NCBI GenBank assembly: GCA_030620095.1
Contig: JAUTXW010000598.1
Coordinates: forward strand, 248,001-312,000
Length of the DNA stretch: 64,000 bases
DNA from: Kuschelorhynchus macadamiae
Lineage: Eukaryota; Arthropoda; Insecta; Coleoptera; Curculionidae
Direction: 5' to 3'
Shown here: positions 11,541-22,700 of the stretch, piece after piece
Layout: every line of letters starts with the position of its first letter
Position numbering within the stretch: position 1 is the first letter of the stretch
Notes under the pieces: generated by a model
Seen by the model: the letters and a program-made list of their open reading frames with translations, nothing else
What the model was told of the DNA's origin: nothing
Databases searched by the model: none
Program-made: the position numbers and the translations under genes

Positions 11541-11900
11541 AATAATAATGATAAATATCTTTATTTCAGATAATATTACAAATACATGTCCTGAACAAGT
11601 ACATTAAAACATATACACATGAAGTGAAAAATAGCGTCAAAGAAGAGAAAAAAAAAGAAATGCACTTACACTTATCTAACATAATTTGACAGTAGTTTTA
11701 AAACATTTTGGGCTAGCAATACATTTTATATCGTTCGGTAAGTTATTAAAGAACTTAATACACATATAACTTGGACTTTTCTCTATTACAGTCAATCTAT
11801 GAATAGTATAGTTTACATTTTGAGTGTATTATATTGACGGCCTATTTATTGTCCAAATATGCCTCTATTTTTAAAAAAGAATAATATGCATTCGTAGATA
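11541..11900 (-). pseudogene. 5'-truncated LINE, last residues and 3' tail
   Basis: On the minus strand it reads TIHRLTVIEKSPSYMCIKFF then NNLPNDIKCIASPKMF, the usual C-terminus of CR1/Jockey-group ORF2, followed by a short 3' UTR ending CTGAAATAAAGATATTTATC and an ATT-rich tail at 11541-11552. The 5' part is absent. Confidence 0.6.
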
Positions 11901-11999
11901 TATACTGCAAACACAGTTAATTCCAAATGATTTAAAAACACCTTTGAAATGATTTAAAAACACCTCTGCAACTCTCAATAAAACCAATAATATCCCCGG

Positions 12000-13325
12000 A
12001 TCAGTTTGAATTTTTACCCAAGTGTACCAGTGACTTATCCCTCAATAACAACCACTTCACGACCTCAGTTTTTTGTGACTATGCAAAAGCTTTTGACTGT
12101 GTTAGTCATGAAATTTTTATAAGCAAGCTCAATTTGTATGGAATCCGTTGTATTTCTTTAAATTGGTTTAAATCTTATCTCGGAAATAGGCAACAATTTG
12201 TAAGGGCAAATGGTTCTGATTCTGATTGTAAATTTATTACAAGTGGAGTCCCTTTAAGTTCGGTCTTGAGACGTATTCTTTTTTGTTATACATTAATGAC
12301 ATCCATCACCAACCTAAAAATTAATGGAAAAATCTCTCCCTTTGCTGACGACACAAGTATAACATGGAGTGATTTTGATACAACGTCTTTACATTCTAAT
12401 ATTTCGAACGACCTTGTTATGATTAAGGCTTGGTCCGATTCCAATATGCTTTGCTTCAGTGTGGATAAAACGGTGCCCTTATCTTATAAGGGTATTTTAC
12501 ATTAACTTCAGCTACTTAATAGCAATATTAAATACGTTGAGTCGGTTAAATTCCTGGGTTTGACTCCCATCTCTGCTTAGGGCCTTTCCTTTTGGGGCTG
12601 CTGTACCACCGAGCAATTTCTTAGTATTTTTAGGCTTCAAAAGAGAGCAATCCGCTATTTGTTTGGTCTTAATAATAGAGCGGACTGCCAATACTATTTA
12701 AAAAAACATGAAATATTAACACTTCCTGCATTATTTATTTTAGAAACCGTCTGTTTGATAAGAAAACATATAAGCACATTCCTGGAAAGGCCATAACACG
12801 TATATCCTACCAGAAACTCTAAGCATGACATATACCTTCCCGTTCCTTCCACAAAATTAAAAAAAAATTATTTACAACGCCATAAAACTTTACAATTATC
12901 TTCCAGAACATTTGAAAACAATCCCTATATTTGCACTTTTCCAAAAAAAAAACCAAAGCGTACCTCATTGAGAGACCTTTTTATTGCGTTATGGATTTTT
13001 GTAATGTATAAGTCTCATTAAAATGTTTTTATTTGCTTGTTTACTCAAATCATGTTGCTGCAACGCATTTGAAAATATTTTATAAGAAATGAATTGTCTG
13101 ATAGTCCGTTATCATTATTTATTTTTGTTACGTGTTAGATTAAAGCTAAACAATTTATATATTTTTTTTTAATACACTTAAATTACTATATTAGTTCAGT
13201 ACACTCTTTGTTTAAATTATTTTGCTTGTATAACGATAACAGGGCAAATTTCGCTTTGTCTATAAAATTGTAAAAATTTTCCAGTTACAATAAAGCATAC
13301 TTTTGTTTATTTGCTTATTTATTTA
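12000..13325 (+). pseudogene. LINE family A, copy 1 (internally deleted)
   Basis: Plus-strand copy of the element present in longer form at 13412-16660. It keeps SVFCDYAKAFDCVSHE (RT motif A), LNWFKSYLGNRQQFV, the frameshifted SPFADDTSITWSDFD (catalytic box) and the C-terminal LQKRAIRYLFGLNNRA block, but ~200 bp are missing near 12560. The 3' end at about 13290-13320 carries a GTTT/ATTT-rich tail. Confidence 0.75.
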
Positions 13326-13973
13326 AGTAGTTCTTAAAACTCGTTTTTGAATTACAATTACTTTTTGTGCTAAACTGTTACAAAAAATGATTTCATGATT
13401 CAAAATTAACAAATAAACAAACAAACAAAAGTATGCTTTATTGCCGCAGAAAAATTTTACAATTTTATGGACAAAATATACCTAAAATAAGACATATCAA
13501 AACATTATTCGAAAAGAATTTCGATAGGTCAATGCTTTTTAAAAATGTAAATTATCAATTTACCAAATCGTAAAACACACGTTAGAATATAACATAACAT
13601 TGCCGCAAAACAGTTAATGAATCGTAATAACCTTATAAAAGTAAACAAACACACATGTACGAGGTGAATAATTTCGATGACATTGAAATCAAAATTGCAA
13701 CTATGCGACCTTAAACTCTATGTTATTATAGTTATACAAATAATTGTGATGTTAAACAGAAGGTATAATGAACTAGTGTAGAATGTAGTATACAAAAAAA
13801 AGAATTCAATTTTGTTTTTAATCCAATACCTAACAAAAATAATTAAGTTTTAAGTGAATGTTCGACAGTTCTTTTCTCTATATGATAATTTTCAAAATTC
13901 TATGTTACGAGTTAGGACATGACTCACAAAAGATTTAAGTAAACAAGCGAATTTAGTGACAATTTAAAGAGAC

Positions 13974-16207
13974 TTACTCGCTGTAAAAATCATTAACGCT
14001 GTAAAATGGTCTCTCAATGAGGTATGCTTTGGTGTTTTTTCGAAATTGTGCAAGCATAGGGATAGATTTTAAATGTACTGGCAGATTGTTGTAAAGTTTT
14101 ATGGCGTTGTAAATAATTGATTTTTTTATTAATTCTGAGGAAGGAATGGGAAGATATATATCATGCCTAGAGTTTCTGGTAGGGTATACATGTTGTGGCC
14201 TTTCTGGGAGGGAGTTTATATGTTTTCTCAGCAAACATACCGTTTCCAAAATAAATAATGCAGGAACTGTTAATATTTCATGTTTTTTGAAATAGTATTG
14301 GCAGTGAGCTCTATTATTTAGACCAAACAAATAACGAATGGCTCTCTTTTGAAGCATAAAAATACTACGAAATTGCTCGGTGGTACAGCAGCCCCAAAAG
14401 GGAAGGCCATAGCGGAGGTGGGATTCAAATAAAGAGAAATAAATAAGTCTGGCAGAAGGAACGTCTAGTTCTTTTGAAACTGATCGAATGGCGAAGCAGG
14501 CGGTAGAAAGTTTTTTAGTTAAGGTGTCAATATGATTAGACCATTTTAGGTTGTTATTTATATTTAAACCCAGGAATTTAACCGACTCTACGTATTCAAT
14601 ATTGCTATTATGTACCTGAAGTGGTTGTAAAGTTCCCTTATAAGATAACGCCACCGTTTTATCGACATTAAAACAAAGCATATTGGAATCGGACCAAGCC
14701 TTAATTATAACCAAGTCTTTGGAGATACTAGAGTGTAAAGACGTTGTATCAAAATCACTCCAAGTTATGCTTGTGTCGTCAGCAAAAAGTGAAATTCTTC
14801 CATTAATTTTAAGATTCGTGATAACAAAAAAAGAATAGGTCCCAAGACTGAACCTTGAGGAACTCCACTTGTAATCAACTTACAATCAGAATCGGAACCA
14901 TTAGCCCTTACAAGTTGTTGCCTTTTCCCAAGATAAGATTTGAACCAATTTAAAGAAGTACCACGAATTCGATAAAAATTTAGTTTGTTTATCAGAATTT
15001 CATGACTAACACAATCAAAGGCTTTCGCATAGTCACAAAAAACTGAGGCAGTTGGGTGGTTGTTATTGAGAGATAAGTAGACGTCTCTAAGCAACGTGAA
15101 CATGGCGTCGCTGGTGCACTTGTTGGGTAGAAATCCGAACTGCTCCGGGGATATTATCTGATGTTTCAGGAGAAATGGCATAAGACGATTCTTCAGTAGC
15201 CTTTCGATGATTTTTAATAGCACTGGTAGTAGTGCAATTGGGCGATAATTGCAAGAGTTAGTTTTTTTGCCGCCTTTATGAAGTGGAATAAGTATAGCTG
15301 TTTTAAGGCAATCAGGGAATACACCTTTTATAAAGGACTCATTTATTAATGTTGTAAGGGCCTCTATGACTGGGAGTGGCAACTTCAGGAATATTCTAAT
15401 TGATAGGCCATCAGTGCTACACGACGATTTACTTTTGATATTATTTATTACCTTCAATAGTTCAGTGTTGCTAACGGGACTTAAGAAAAAGCTGTCAGCT
15501 AAATTTTTTGAAGGAGGGAGAAACGAAAGAGGGTCCAAACTTAGCGAGATACTAGAGAGAACATTTTTGCTTACATTAATAAAATAATCATTTAGATCAT
15601 TAGCCCCTGGCAAGATCTGAGTCACAGGGTTTGATTTGTTTCTGAGGTTATTGATGATGGACCAGGTTTCTTTTGAAACGTTATTTGAGTTTGTTAGACG
15701 TTTTCGGTAGTGTAATTTTTTTGCTGACTTAATAAGAGTAGTGTAGATCCTCCTATAGTTAGAGATATAGTCGAGAATAAGAAGGGAGTCGGTGAATTTT
15801 TTTATATATGAGAGCGAGCGCATATTTTTAGCAGAAATTCGTATTCCTTTCGTGGTCCACGGTTTATGCCGCTTAGGTTTGATATTCTTAAGCGGGAAGG
15901 CCTTGTTAAAAGCACTTAAAGTTTTATTTAAAAAAGTTCTGAAGTTTGTGTTGACATTATCAGATTCAAAATTCCAATCGGTGTTTAAGCAAATATTATG
16001 AAATACTGAGAAATTTGCGGCCGAGAAAATTCTGCCCCGATGGCGAGATCTTGGTAAGGGCCTAATAGGTAAACTAAACCTGGAAATTACCGCCTCGTGA
16101 TCGGAAAGAAAGTTATAGACCTGTGAATGCACCTGGAGAAAAATCAGACGCCATGTAATCGATGATAGAAGAAGAGTTTTTTGAAATTCTAGTTGGCGAG
16201 GATACAT
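13974..16207 (-). pseudogene. LINE family A copy 2: end of endonuclease and reverse transcriptase
   Basis: From 16207: LSDHEAVISRFSLPIRPL completes the endonuclease. RT motifs follow in order: GVFPDCLKTAILIPLHKGGK, SCNYRPIALLPVLLKIIERL, SPEQFGFLPNKCTSDAMF, ASVFCDYAKAFDCVSHEIL (motif A) and SGVPQGSVLGPILF (motif B). A frameshift near 14820-14830 then moves the catalytic ISLFADDTSITW into another frame. The last open part (14714-13974) contains KAWSDSNMLCFNVDKT, VESVKFLGLNINNNLKW and the C-terminal tail. Only two clear frame breaks are seen in the whole ORF, so the copy decayed recently. Clade assignment (CR1, L2 or Jockey) needs a tree. Confidence 0.8.
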
Positions 16208-16651
16208 TCATTGAAAGACCGAAACAGTCGAAATAGTAGCATAGTCAATATTAAAGTCCCCGCATAGAATTTTTTTACCTTTAATCGGTAGACTGTCTAG
16301 CAAACTTACCAGGCTATTTAAAAATGATTGTACATCAGAGTTTGGTAATCTATAAATACAAATTACATAAAGATCAAGGTTTTGATTATATACCATAGAG
16401 AATTCAAAAGAGCTATCCGCTAACAAATGATCATATTTAGATACAGACATGAAATCTCCATTTAGGGATAGAATCAGTGTTCCCCCATGAGCTGAGTTTT
16501 TTCTGTCATATCTAGCTATTGTGGTATACCTCTCAATATAAAAGGGTTCAGGCTCAGTAATTGCAACAAGTTGGGGAAACTCCAATTCTTCCAGAAATAG
16601 GTACAACTCGTCAGTTTTATTTCTTAGAGAAGCAATATTAATTAGAACCAT
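16208..16651 (-). pseudogene. LINE family A copy 2: APE-type endonuclease part
   Basis: Starts MVLINIASLRNKTDELYLFL, then AITEPEPF, RKNSAHGGTLIL and KKILCGDFNIDYATIS, the motifs of an APE-like endonuclease in non-LTR retrotransposons. A stop follows at 16208. The SDH motif (LSDHEAVISRF) lies in the next open segment, so the domain is split by a frameshift near 16200. Confidence 0.7.
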
Positions 16652-16993
16652 ATTAAGACTAGTAACAACAGGAAGTTTTGAGGAATCTAGTTCCTCAGGA
16701 CACGTCGTGTTTTCTAAAAATTTTTTTTGGGGGAATTCCTGGTAAAATTGTTTTTATGGCATTCTCTGGTCCTCTGAAGATGGATCGTTCGAATGCCTTC
16801 AATTAGCATAGTACAATGTTTTTAAACATTTTTCATTCGTCCACTTTCCAACTACCCTAAGAAAAATTGATGATAGATGTAGAGTAATGACTTTATCCCT
16901 AACCAAGGACTTCATTGAGGGGCGTGCGGTGAAATTTTAAGAAAGGGAAGCAATTTTTAGAAACCCTATTTGTAATGTAATTCGATTCTTCGA

Positions 16994-19166
16994 TTATTTT
17001 TTGCAATTCGTCAATGACGTCATTATACAAAGTCGATGCTCCGACATATTTTGGAGAAGTTTATTTTCATTGGACAACCGCGATTTATGCGAAAGTCTCT
17101 CCTGCCCCGTTGAATTTCTCACGAAATTTTTTATACGTTTAAGTGTTGAAAAATTACGTTCTACTGATGAACTTGTGGCAGGTATTGTCAATACTAATTC
17201 ACACAATTTCGACACTTCGGTGTAGGCACCTTTCAGCTCCTCGTCTTTTAAACATTGCATTAGTTCCTTAGCGTTATTTTCTGCTCTAATGTCATCAGTT
17301 TCATAAATCACTTTTAGTTCAAATTGCAGTAACACTCGGTCGAAGAACTGACCATAATGAAGAAGAAGAGATTTAAACGCATCTTCTGGAAAAGTTTTTC
17401 CTTTAATTGCATCAAAATTGCAGAGCTCGAGAAATTTAAAATCATTTAAACCGTTAAATCTATAGTTTATTTGTTGCTGAATTTGATCGATTATTTCATA
17501 AAAGAGGCGTCTGTATGATGTTTGAACATCTCCCACCTTGTCTGTTCGAAGACACATGGCTTGTGGCTCTACATTTAACGTCATCGTTTTCTCCCAAAAT
17601 AGGTCAAAGTCATCTCTTTTTTGGCTTAACAAGGACTTAAAATCATCCACTTTTTTTAGGCAAAAAGCAATATCATTTGTTTTAGTTTGTAATATATTAA
17701 AAACATTGTCCAAGAATGGAAATATTTCTGAAAATATGTTCAACAAATAATTAAAATTAAAAATCTCGTTTCAAACAGTCTAAAAACCCCCTTGAACTAT
17801 TTATTGCTTCTAAGTCTCACGTTTCATTATTTTCTATTATATTCTCAAATAGTTCAATCAGTGATTCACGATTTTCAGATACTGTTAACACAAGTCTTCC
17901 ATTATAGTTCCACCTAGTAGGACCTACTTTGGGCAATCGTTTGTGGACAATGGAGTCCAAAGCTTGTGTACGTTTTGTTGGCTTGGAAAAAAAAACAGCC
18001 ATGACACTTAAAGTAACGAAAAATACTTTACACTCCTTAATGTGATTGATGGACTGGGATAAAACTAAATTTAATTTATGAGCAAAACAATGGACAAACA
18101 CAGCACTTGGGAAAGTTTCTCGAACTTTAGCTTGCAGTCCCCCTAATTGTCCTGCCATCATTGCAGCTCCATCATAGCTTTGAGCAACTAATTTTTTCTC
18201 TCCATTAATTTCTTTAGTAACGATATAAACTGCGGTATATAATGCATCCGCTGTACGATTTTCAGACACATTCTTAAAACCTAAAAATCGTTCTTGAGTA
18301 CTTCCGTCTGTTTTAACGTAGCGTATTACTATAGATAATAATTGGCTAAAATTAGTGATATCAGTTGTTTCGTCCAGAACAATAGCAGTGAACCGCGCCT
18401 CGCCAATCTCCTGCTTAATTCTTTTTAGAATAATGGTTGGAACAGCGGAAATTAAATCATTCATTCATTAAAGGATTCGATTCGACGTTCCGCGAAAAAC
18501 GCTAGACTGCTCTAAATCATATTTAGCCATTAAACTAAGTAAATCCTGAAAATTTCCTCTATTTGAAGAAACCCTTGTTTCATCATGACCTCAAATCCCA
18601 ATTCGTGCTGTCCGAGAAAACAAACAACATCGATAAGTCTTCTTAATATTTACCTATTTTTATCGACTAGTTCATTGTGTTGGCGGTGACTAATTTCCAA
18701 CTGTTTATTAAGGGCGTGTTCAATTCTGGTTTTGCTGTAGACTTTTTCTTTTATGACGGCCAGCAAATGCGCTTTGGACATAATGTGTCTTTTTACAGTT
18801 TTATGGAAATTGTTTAAATCGGAAAAACCATTTTTATTCTAGAGACCTTTTTCATTTTCAAAAAGTAAACATGGCCAACAAAATAGTTTACTTATATTTC
18901 TTCATTTTTGTGGTTAAATTTTTCATCCTTCCTTTGGAAATTATTTGAAGCTTATCAGCGAAGTTTAATGTTGAAAATCCCTTTATTATTAAGACACACA
19001 CCACACATTCACACACACTCTTCTTACTAAATTCTTCAACATTTTCAACTTTATTACGGACATTGTCTTCCATATCGCACCATGCACGACGCGACATACG
19101 TATCACACAACACACGGATAGCCGTTCAAACAAAGAACCTACTCCAACGATAGCTTCCGCCCCCAC
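16994..19166 (-). pseudogene. hAT transposase, ZMYM1-like, interrupted
   Basis: Minus-strand series of frames: LNFADKLQIISKGRM near 18960, TILLAMFTF-type block (the W-P-C-L-L-F region) near 18880, MSKAHLLAVIKEK near 18780, ILRRLIDVVCFLGQHELGF near 18630, then RFTAIVLDETTDITNFSQLL (first Asp), AQSYDGAAMMAGQLGGLQAK (second Asp), VHCFAHKLNLVLSQS and PTRWNYNGR. The C-terminal ORF 17746-16994 ends in TIPATSSSVERNFSTLKRIK, the hAT dimerisation motif. This is the hAT lineage related to vertebrate ZMYM1 proteins. Frame breaks near 18620, 18470 and 17765, and a deletion near 18890, inactivate it. The far upstream end near 19445-19468 shows a GGGGAAGCACTG terminus. Confidence 0.8.
18990..19018 (+). repeat. 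(CA)n-rich microsatellite
   Basis: Imperfect ACACACACC/ACACACACTC tract lying in the 5' part of the ZMYM1-like hAT. Confidence 0.6.
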
Positions 19167-19469
19167 TTAAAGCACGCGACTGAAATGCAAAAATTGCAAA
19201 CAGCCGTTCAATGGAAAAGTTCAATAACCTCTGGCTCGATTCATAGGAAATCAAGCATACAGGACTTGGCTGCAGAGAAACTAGCGGCCCGCATAGGTTC
19301 TATGCCATTTTCTATTGTGGCTGGGTCGGAGTTCAAGGCCGCATCTATTATGGGATTGATAATTAAGATAATATTTTAGCATTTTTAATAAAAACAATTA
19401 ATGGTTTCCTATTTCAAAAATTACGTTTTAGAAGGTGTTTTGTAATTTTTTTTGGGGAAGCACTGCTTC

Positions 19470-19800
19470 TCTTGCTTCCGTGGACCTCGTCCAGTTTAAC
19501 GCCATTAAGACACAATCTTGTTTACTATATCACAAATTATCTCCTAGTACCCACACCATTGAAATAAATAATCAAATGCTGGAAGCCAAATATTTCATTA
19601 GCTTAGTCGGTGTCACCATCTTCGCAGTCATGTTCACATCACCTCAATTGCCACAGCAGCCGCGAAGAAATTGGGTCTTCTTTTCCGAGCTCGAAAAAAA
19701 CTTTTCTCGCACATATGAGGAGCAGCTTCTCCTTCGTTCCTTAATATTCTTGACTCTGGCCAAAGAAGATCTATTCGTCCGATTGGTGATCTCAAAAAAA
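19470..19800 (+). pseudogene. LINE family B, part 3: C-terminal RT region
   Basis: Directly after the hAT end the frame reads VDLVQFNAIKTQSCLLYHKL, INNQMLEAKYFISLVGVTIF and, in a shifted frame, HHLNCHSSR, which match the post-YADD region of the LINE whose first parts lie at 8031-8722 and 10935-11525. The three pieces are co-linear, so about 8 kb has been inserted between parts 2 and 3. Confidence 0.6.
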
Positions 19801-19884
19801 AAAGTAAAAAACATGAACTTTATGATTTACCTTGTGTAATGATTATTTTGAACCTCGTAGAGCTCGGATAGCAAAAAATATAGT

Positions 19885-20005
19885 AGTAGTAGACACTTGG
19901 GGTTTTCAAATAAAAAAAACCAAATTAGAAATCGATCAAGAGGTTTTGCGCAAATGAGTCGTGAAAAGGATGGCCCATTTCAAAGTTGGAGAAGTTTACT
20001 AACTA
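19885..20005 (-). repeat. Dispersed repeat, copy 2
   Basis: Inverted counterpart of 3845-3970: shared blocks include TCGATCAAGAGG, TTTTGCGCAAA, GGCCCATTT and AACTTTG(A/G)AGAAGTTTACT-type sequence. Confidence 0.65.
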
Positions 20006-20940
20006 CCTTACACTCTTAGGTCCGTCAGCGTCAAATAATGAGGAATCGACTACTGAAACCTCCGCACTATTAGAAACTGCATCCCAACGTACAAGAAATA
20101 TTACTAATAAAGCTGATGTCAAGCCAGGAGAGCCATTTTGGGTAAATCGCTGAAAAAATAAAATAAAATGGGTATTAATGGTGTGTAGTGTTGAATTGAA
20201 ACTGCTTATTTAACCTTTAAAGTAAAATATATACGCTGTTTGCAGTGAGTTTGGTTTTTTTATGTGATTGTGACATTTGTGTGTATATCAGCTGAAATAT
20301 CGGTTTCATTAATAAAAGGTAATATTTCATTTAAACGTTTGATTCATTTAATGACATTAATTTGTTCAGCATCGATCTACTATTTCGCACTCACAAACTA
20401 TTAGTCTAAGATCCGACTGTATGATTACTAAACTCATCGGTTTTTTAATCAAAATGTAATTTTTAGAGATAACTGTTAATAGATGAATACCTTTCTGCAG
20501 GGTTGCCTATCAAAATATGGACGAAAGTACTTTTAATTAAAATGTAATCAATTTTAAAGACTGATCTTTATTCTTTTTCGAATGATATACTGCACAAATA
20601 CCTTTGATAAAGTTTCAACCCTGTAAAATGCCACCATCGGAGACTTTTTCAAGTACAACCTACTAATTTTTATATAAGAAGAAGCAACGTTTTAACAGAA
20701 AGCAAGTAGTATTTAATTATTAATTAATTCATTTCTATTTATGTTTTAAATATTAAATAAATTGAAATAAAGGGTTTCTAAGGGTTTTAAATTAGGAAAA
20801 CCCAAATGATGACATTTTACAGGGTAGAAGGGTGATAAAAAATGTTTCTAAAAATGAGTATTAAAAATACAGGTCTGCATTTAAAAAAAAAACGGTAAAT
20901 TTCCTTGTCTCTATGAATATTTCCTTTTATTAGGAATAGT
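20006..20940. other. Noncoding stretch with one short coding-like frame
   Basis: About 48 codons from 20010 read LGPSASNNEESTTETSALLE and continue to a stop near 20153; hydrophilic and possibly a fragment of a transposon ORF, but not recognised. The rest is AT-rich with isolated CAGGGT motifs (20508, 20820) that resemble mariner-like terminal modules. Confidence 0.3.
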
Positions 20941-21658
20941 GAAGTGGGATTCAATCTAGTTTAATACATATTGATTTAGTATCACTTACACATGTATATT
21001 GACTTTTTGTCTTGCTATCTTGGATTCATACTAAAATGATACCAATTTATTCCTATGTAACACTGGATTTTTGTGCAAAATTTGACGTAAAGTGGATAAT
21101 TAGTTTTTTAGTAACATTTTTTTTAATGTTTCACTGGGCCTCCATCTTGTTACGACTTGTTGGATTTTTAATAAAATATAACCAGGTCATCCCCATTTAT
21201 TCTTTAATGTTTGACTAAAATTTAGAGTCAATCGGGTAGGTGCTTCTTAAACTCTTCTGCGAATTGACAGATCGACAGAAAGACCGACGAAATTGATAAA
21301 CATATATTTTGGCATCTAGGGACGCTAAAACGTGAAGATATGAAAAACCTGAAAGACTGATTTTTTTACGATTACAAACTTTTTATTTGGACGTCATTTT
21401 GTTCCACCATCTTGAGTTGGTTCCACAATTTTGCTAGTTTATCTTTATACTTAATTATGAGACACAATTTGAAATCAATCCACCAAGTAGTTTTTCAAGC
21501 TCAATGTTTAATAAATTTATTAAGCCGCTATCTTGGATTAGTAGCGAAATTTTAGCAATTATTTCCTACATAATACTTGATTTTGAATTTGAAGTAGTTT
21601 TTTAGTAATAATTTCACTAGGTCGCCATTTTGTTTCGCCAGAGTACAAGTTTTAAAGT
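20940..21658 (+). repeat. Degenerate ~100-110-bp tandem-like array
   Basis: Units alternate a block like CGCCATTTTGTTCCACCATC, a block like ACCAAAATTTTACCAGTTTA, and a block like AAAATTTGAAGTCAATC. Similar units recur at 26840-27228, 30640-31060 and 56870-57400. A reversed CTGTC-type block with GACAGATCGACAGAAAGACC interrupts the array near 21265. Confidence 0.55.
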
Positions 21659-22194
21659 AGAGGGTGTCCCATTTCGGGTACTTTTGCGGGGTATCTCCGT
21701 TTAAAATTATCGTAGCCCTATTAGTTTTGAAGATATAGGGCTAAAATGAAAATCTTGCATTTTCAGGCACCCCTCGTATCTCAACTATCAGATAACTTAT
21801 CGAAAATGTCAAAACTGTTTCGTATATAACTTTTCATGTAGAACTCAATTCCGCCGGAATTAGTATACAGGGTTAGGTCAAAAAGTTATCGGACCCTACT
21901 TTTTTTTTTAAATGGAACACTCTGTATATTTATAGACAATAAAATTTGTCTTTTTTTTTACCTTTTAAAAATATATAAACACGCAAATGAATGACACTTT
22001 TTTTGAAATTAAATGCATAATCTAATAATAGGCCATGAATAACAATAAAAACAATTGAAAGTTACACATTGCTAACGAAGAATTGGATACCTTGCATATA
22101 GGTATCTTTTTATATAAAAATACCTATAGAGTTTTTTAATAACAGTAAGTTTATATAAAAAATAACAATATTAACAAAAAAGAAAAAACAAACT

Positions 22195-22360
22195 TTTAAA
22201 GGTGATGTTTAAATTGACGACCATTTTCTCAAATTCAAAATTGGCACATTTTTGTAATTTCTTTCAATAGCGTTAAAGGGAACCATTGGTTTCATTCGCA
22301 GATTTCGAAAGACTAAATGCATTGCCCCTCGAAGTCCTGCTATGCCTTCTTTAGTTAAAG
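22195..22360 (-). pseudogene. C-terminal scrap of MLE-3 transposase
   Basis: On the minus strand the sequence reads ...CIEN-type residues followed, after a 1-nt shift, by ENGRQFKHHL, the standard C-terminus of this mariner-like clade (compare ENNGRHFEHL-type ends). Preceded by MHLVFRNLRMKPMVPF in another frame. Everything upstream is lost to the later insertion. Confidence 0.5.
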
Positions 22361-22369
22361 GAGATTCGC

Positions 22370-22560
22370 GTTATTTCTAGAATCGGATATACTGCATTCG
22401 AATACTTTTTAGAATCGAATGATTATTCGAATACAAAGAATCGAAATGTTTAGGTTTCGAGGTCCCGACATCCCTAATGTGGCAATTAGCGATTCAATTT
22501 CTCGAGATTTCGAATGACTTCGAAGTTTCGTTTTCGAATTTAAATTGTGTAGTTCTGGAT
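22370..22560. repeat. ATTCGAAT-rich fragment
   Basis: Dense in ATTCGAA/TTCGAAT words, e.g. near 22380-22440 and 22500-22540, and containing CCCGACATCCCTAATG. It resembles the ends of a nonautonomous hAT-like repeat, but no boundaries could be fixed. Confidence 0.25.
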
Positions 22561-22700
22561 TGTTTGATATTGGTTAAAAGTTTAAAGGGTGGTAGAGGGC
22601 TGTTATTAAGGAGTTAATTAGGAGTTTTGGTAAACTGAACTGAAATTTTTTTAGTAACAACCTTAGTCCTTGAATTCCTTCTGGCTATATCCGCTTCCAG

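Larger units (their letters stand above)
13412..16660 (-). mobile_element. LINE family A, copy 2 (CR1/L2/Jockey-group non-LTR retrotransposon)
   Basis: Minus-strand copy from a 5' truncated or degraded end near 16660 to a 3' tail near 13412-13435 made of TTTG units. Copies 1 and 2 meet tail to tail, only ~90 bp apart, and their 3' ends share ATAAAGCATACTTTTGTTT. Confidence 0.75.

Noticed and set aside
16725..19468. T8-G4 tracts at both sides of the ZMYM1-like hAT as terminal inverted repeats
   Set aside because: The two tracts are in the same orientation, not inverted. Only the right one looks like a hAT end, so no pair was called.
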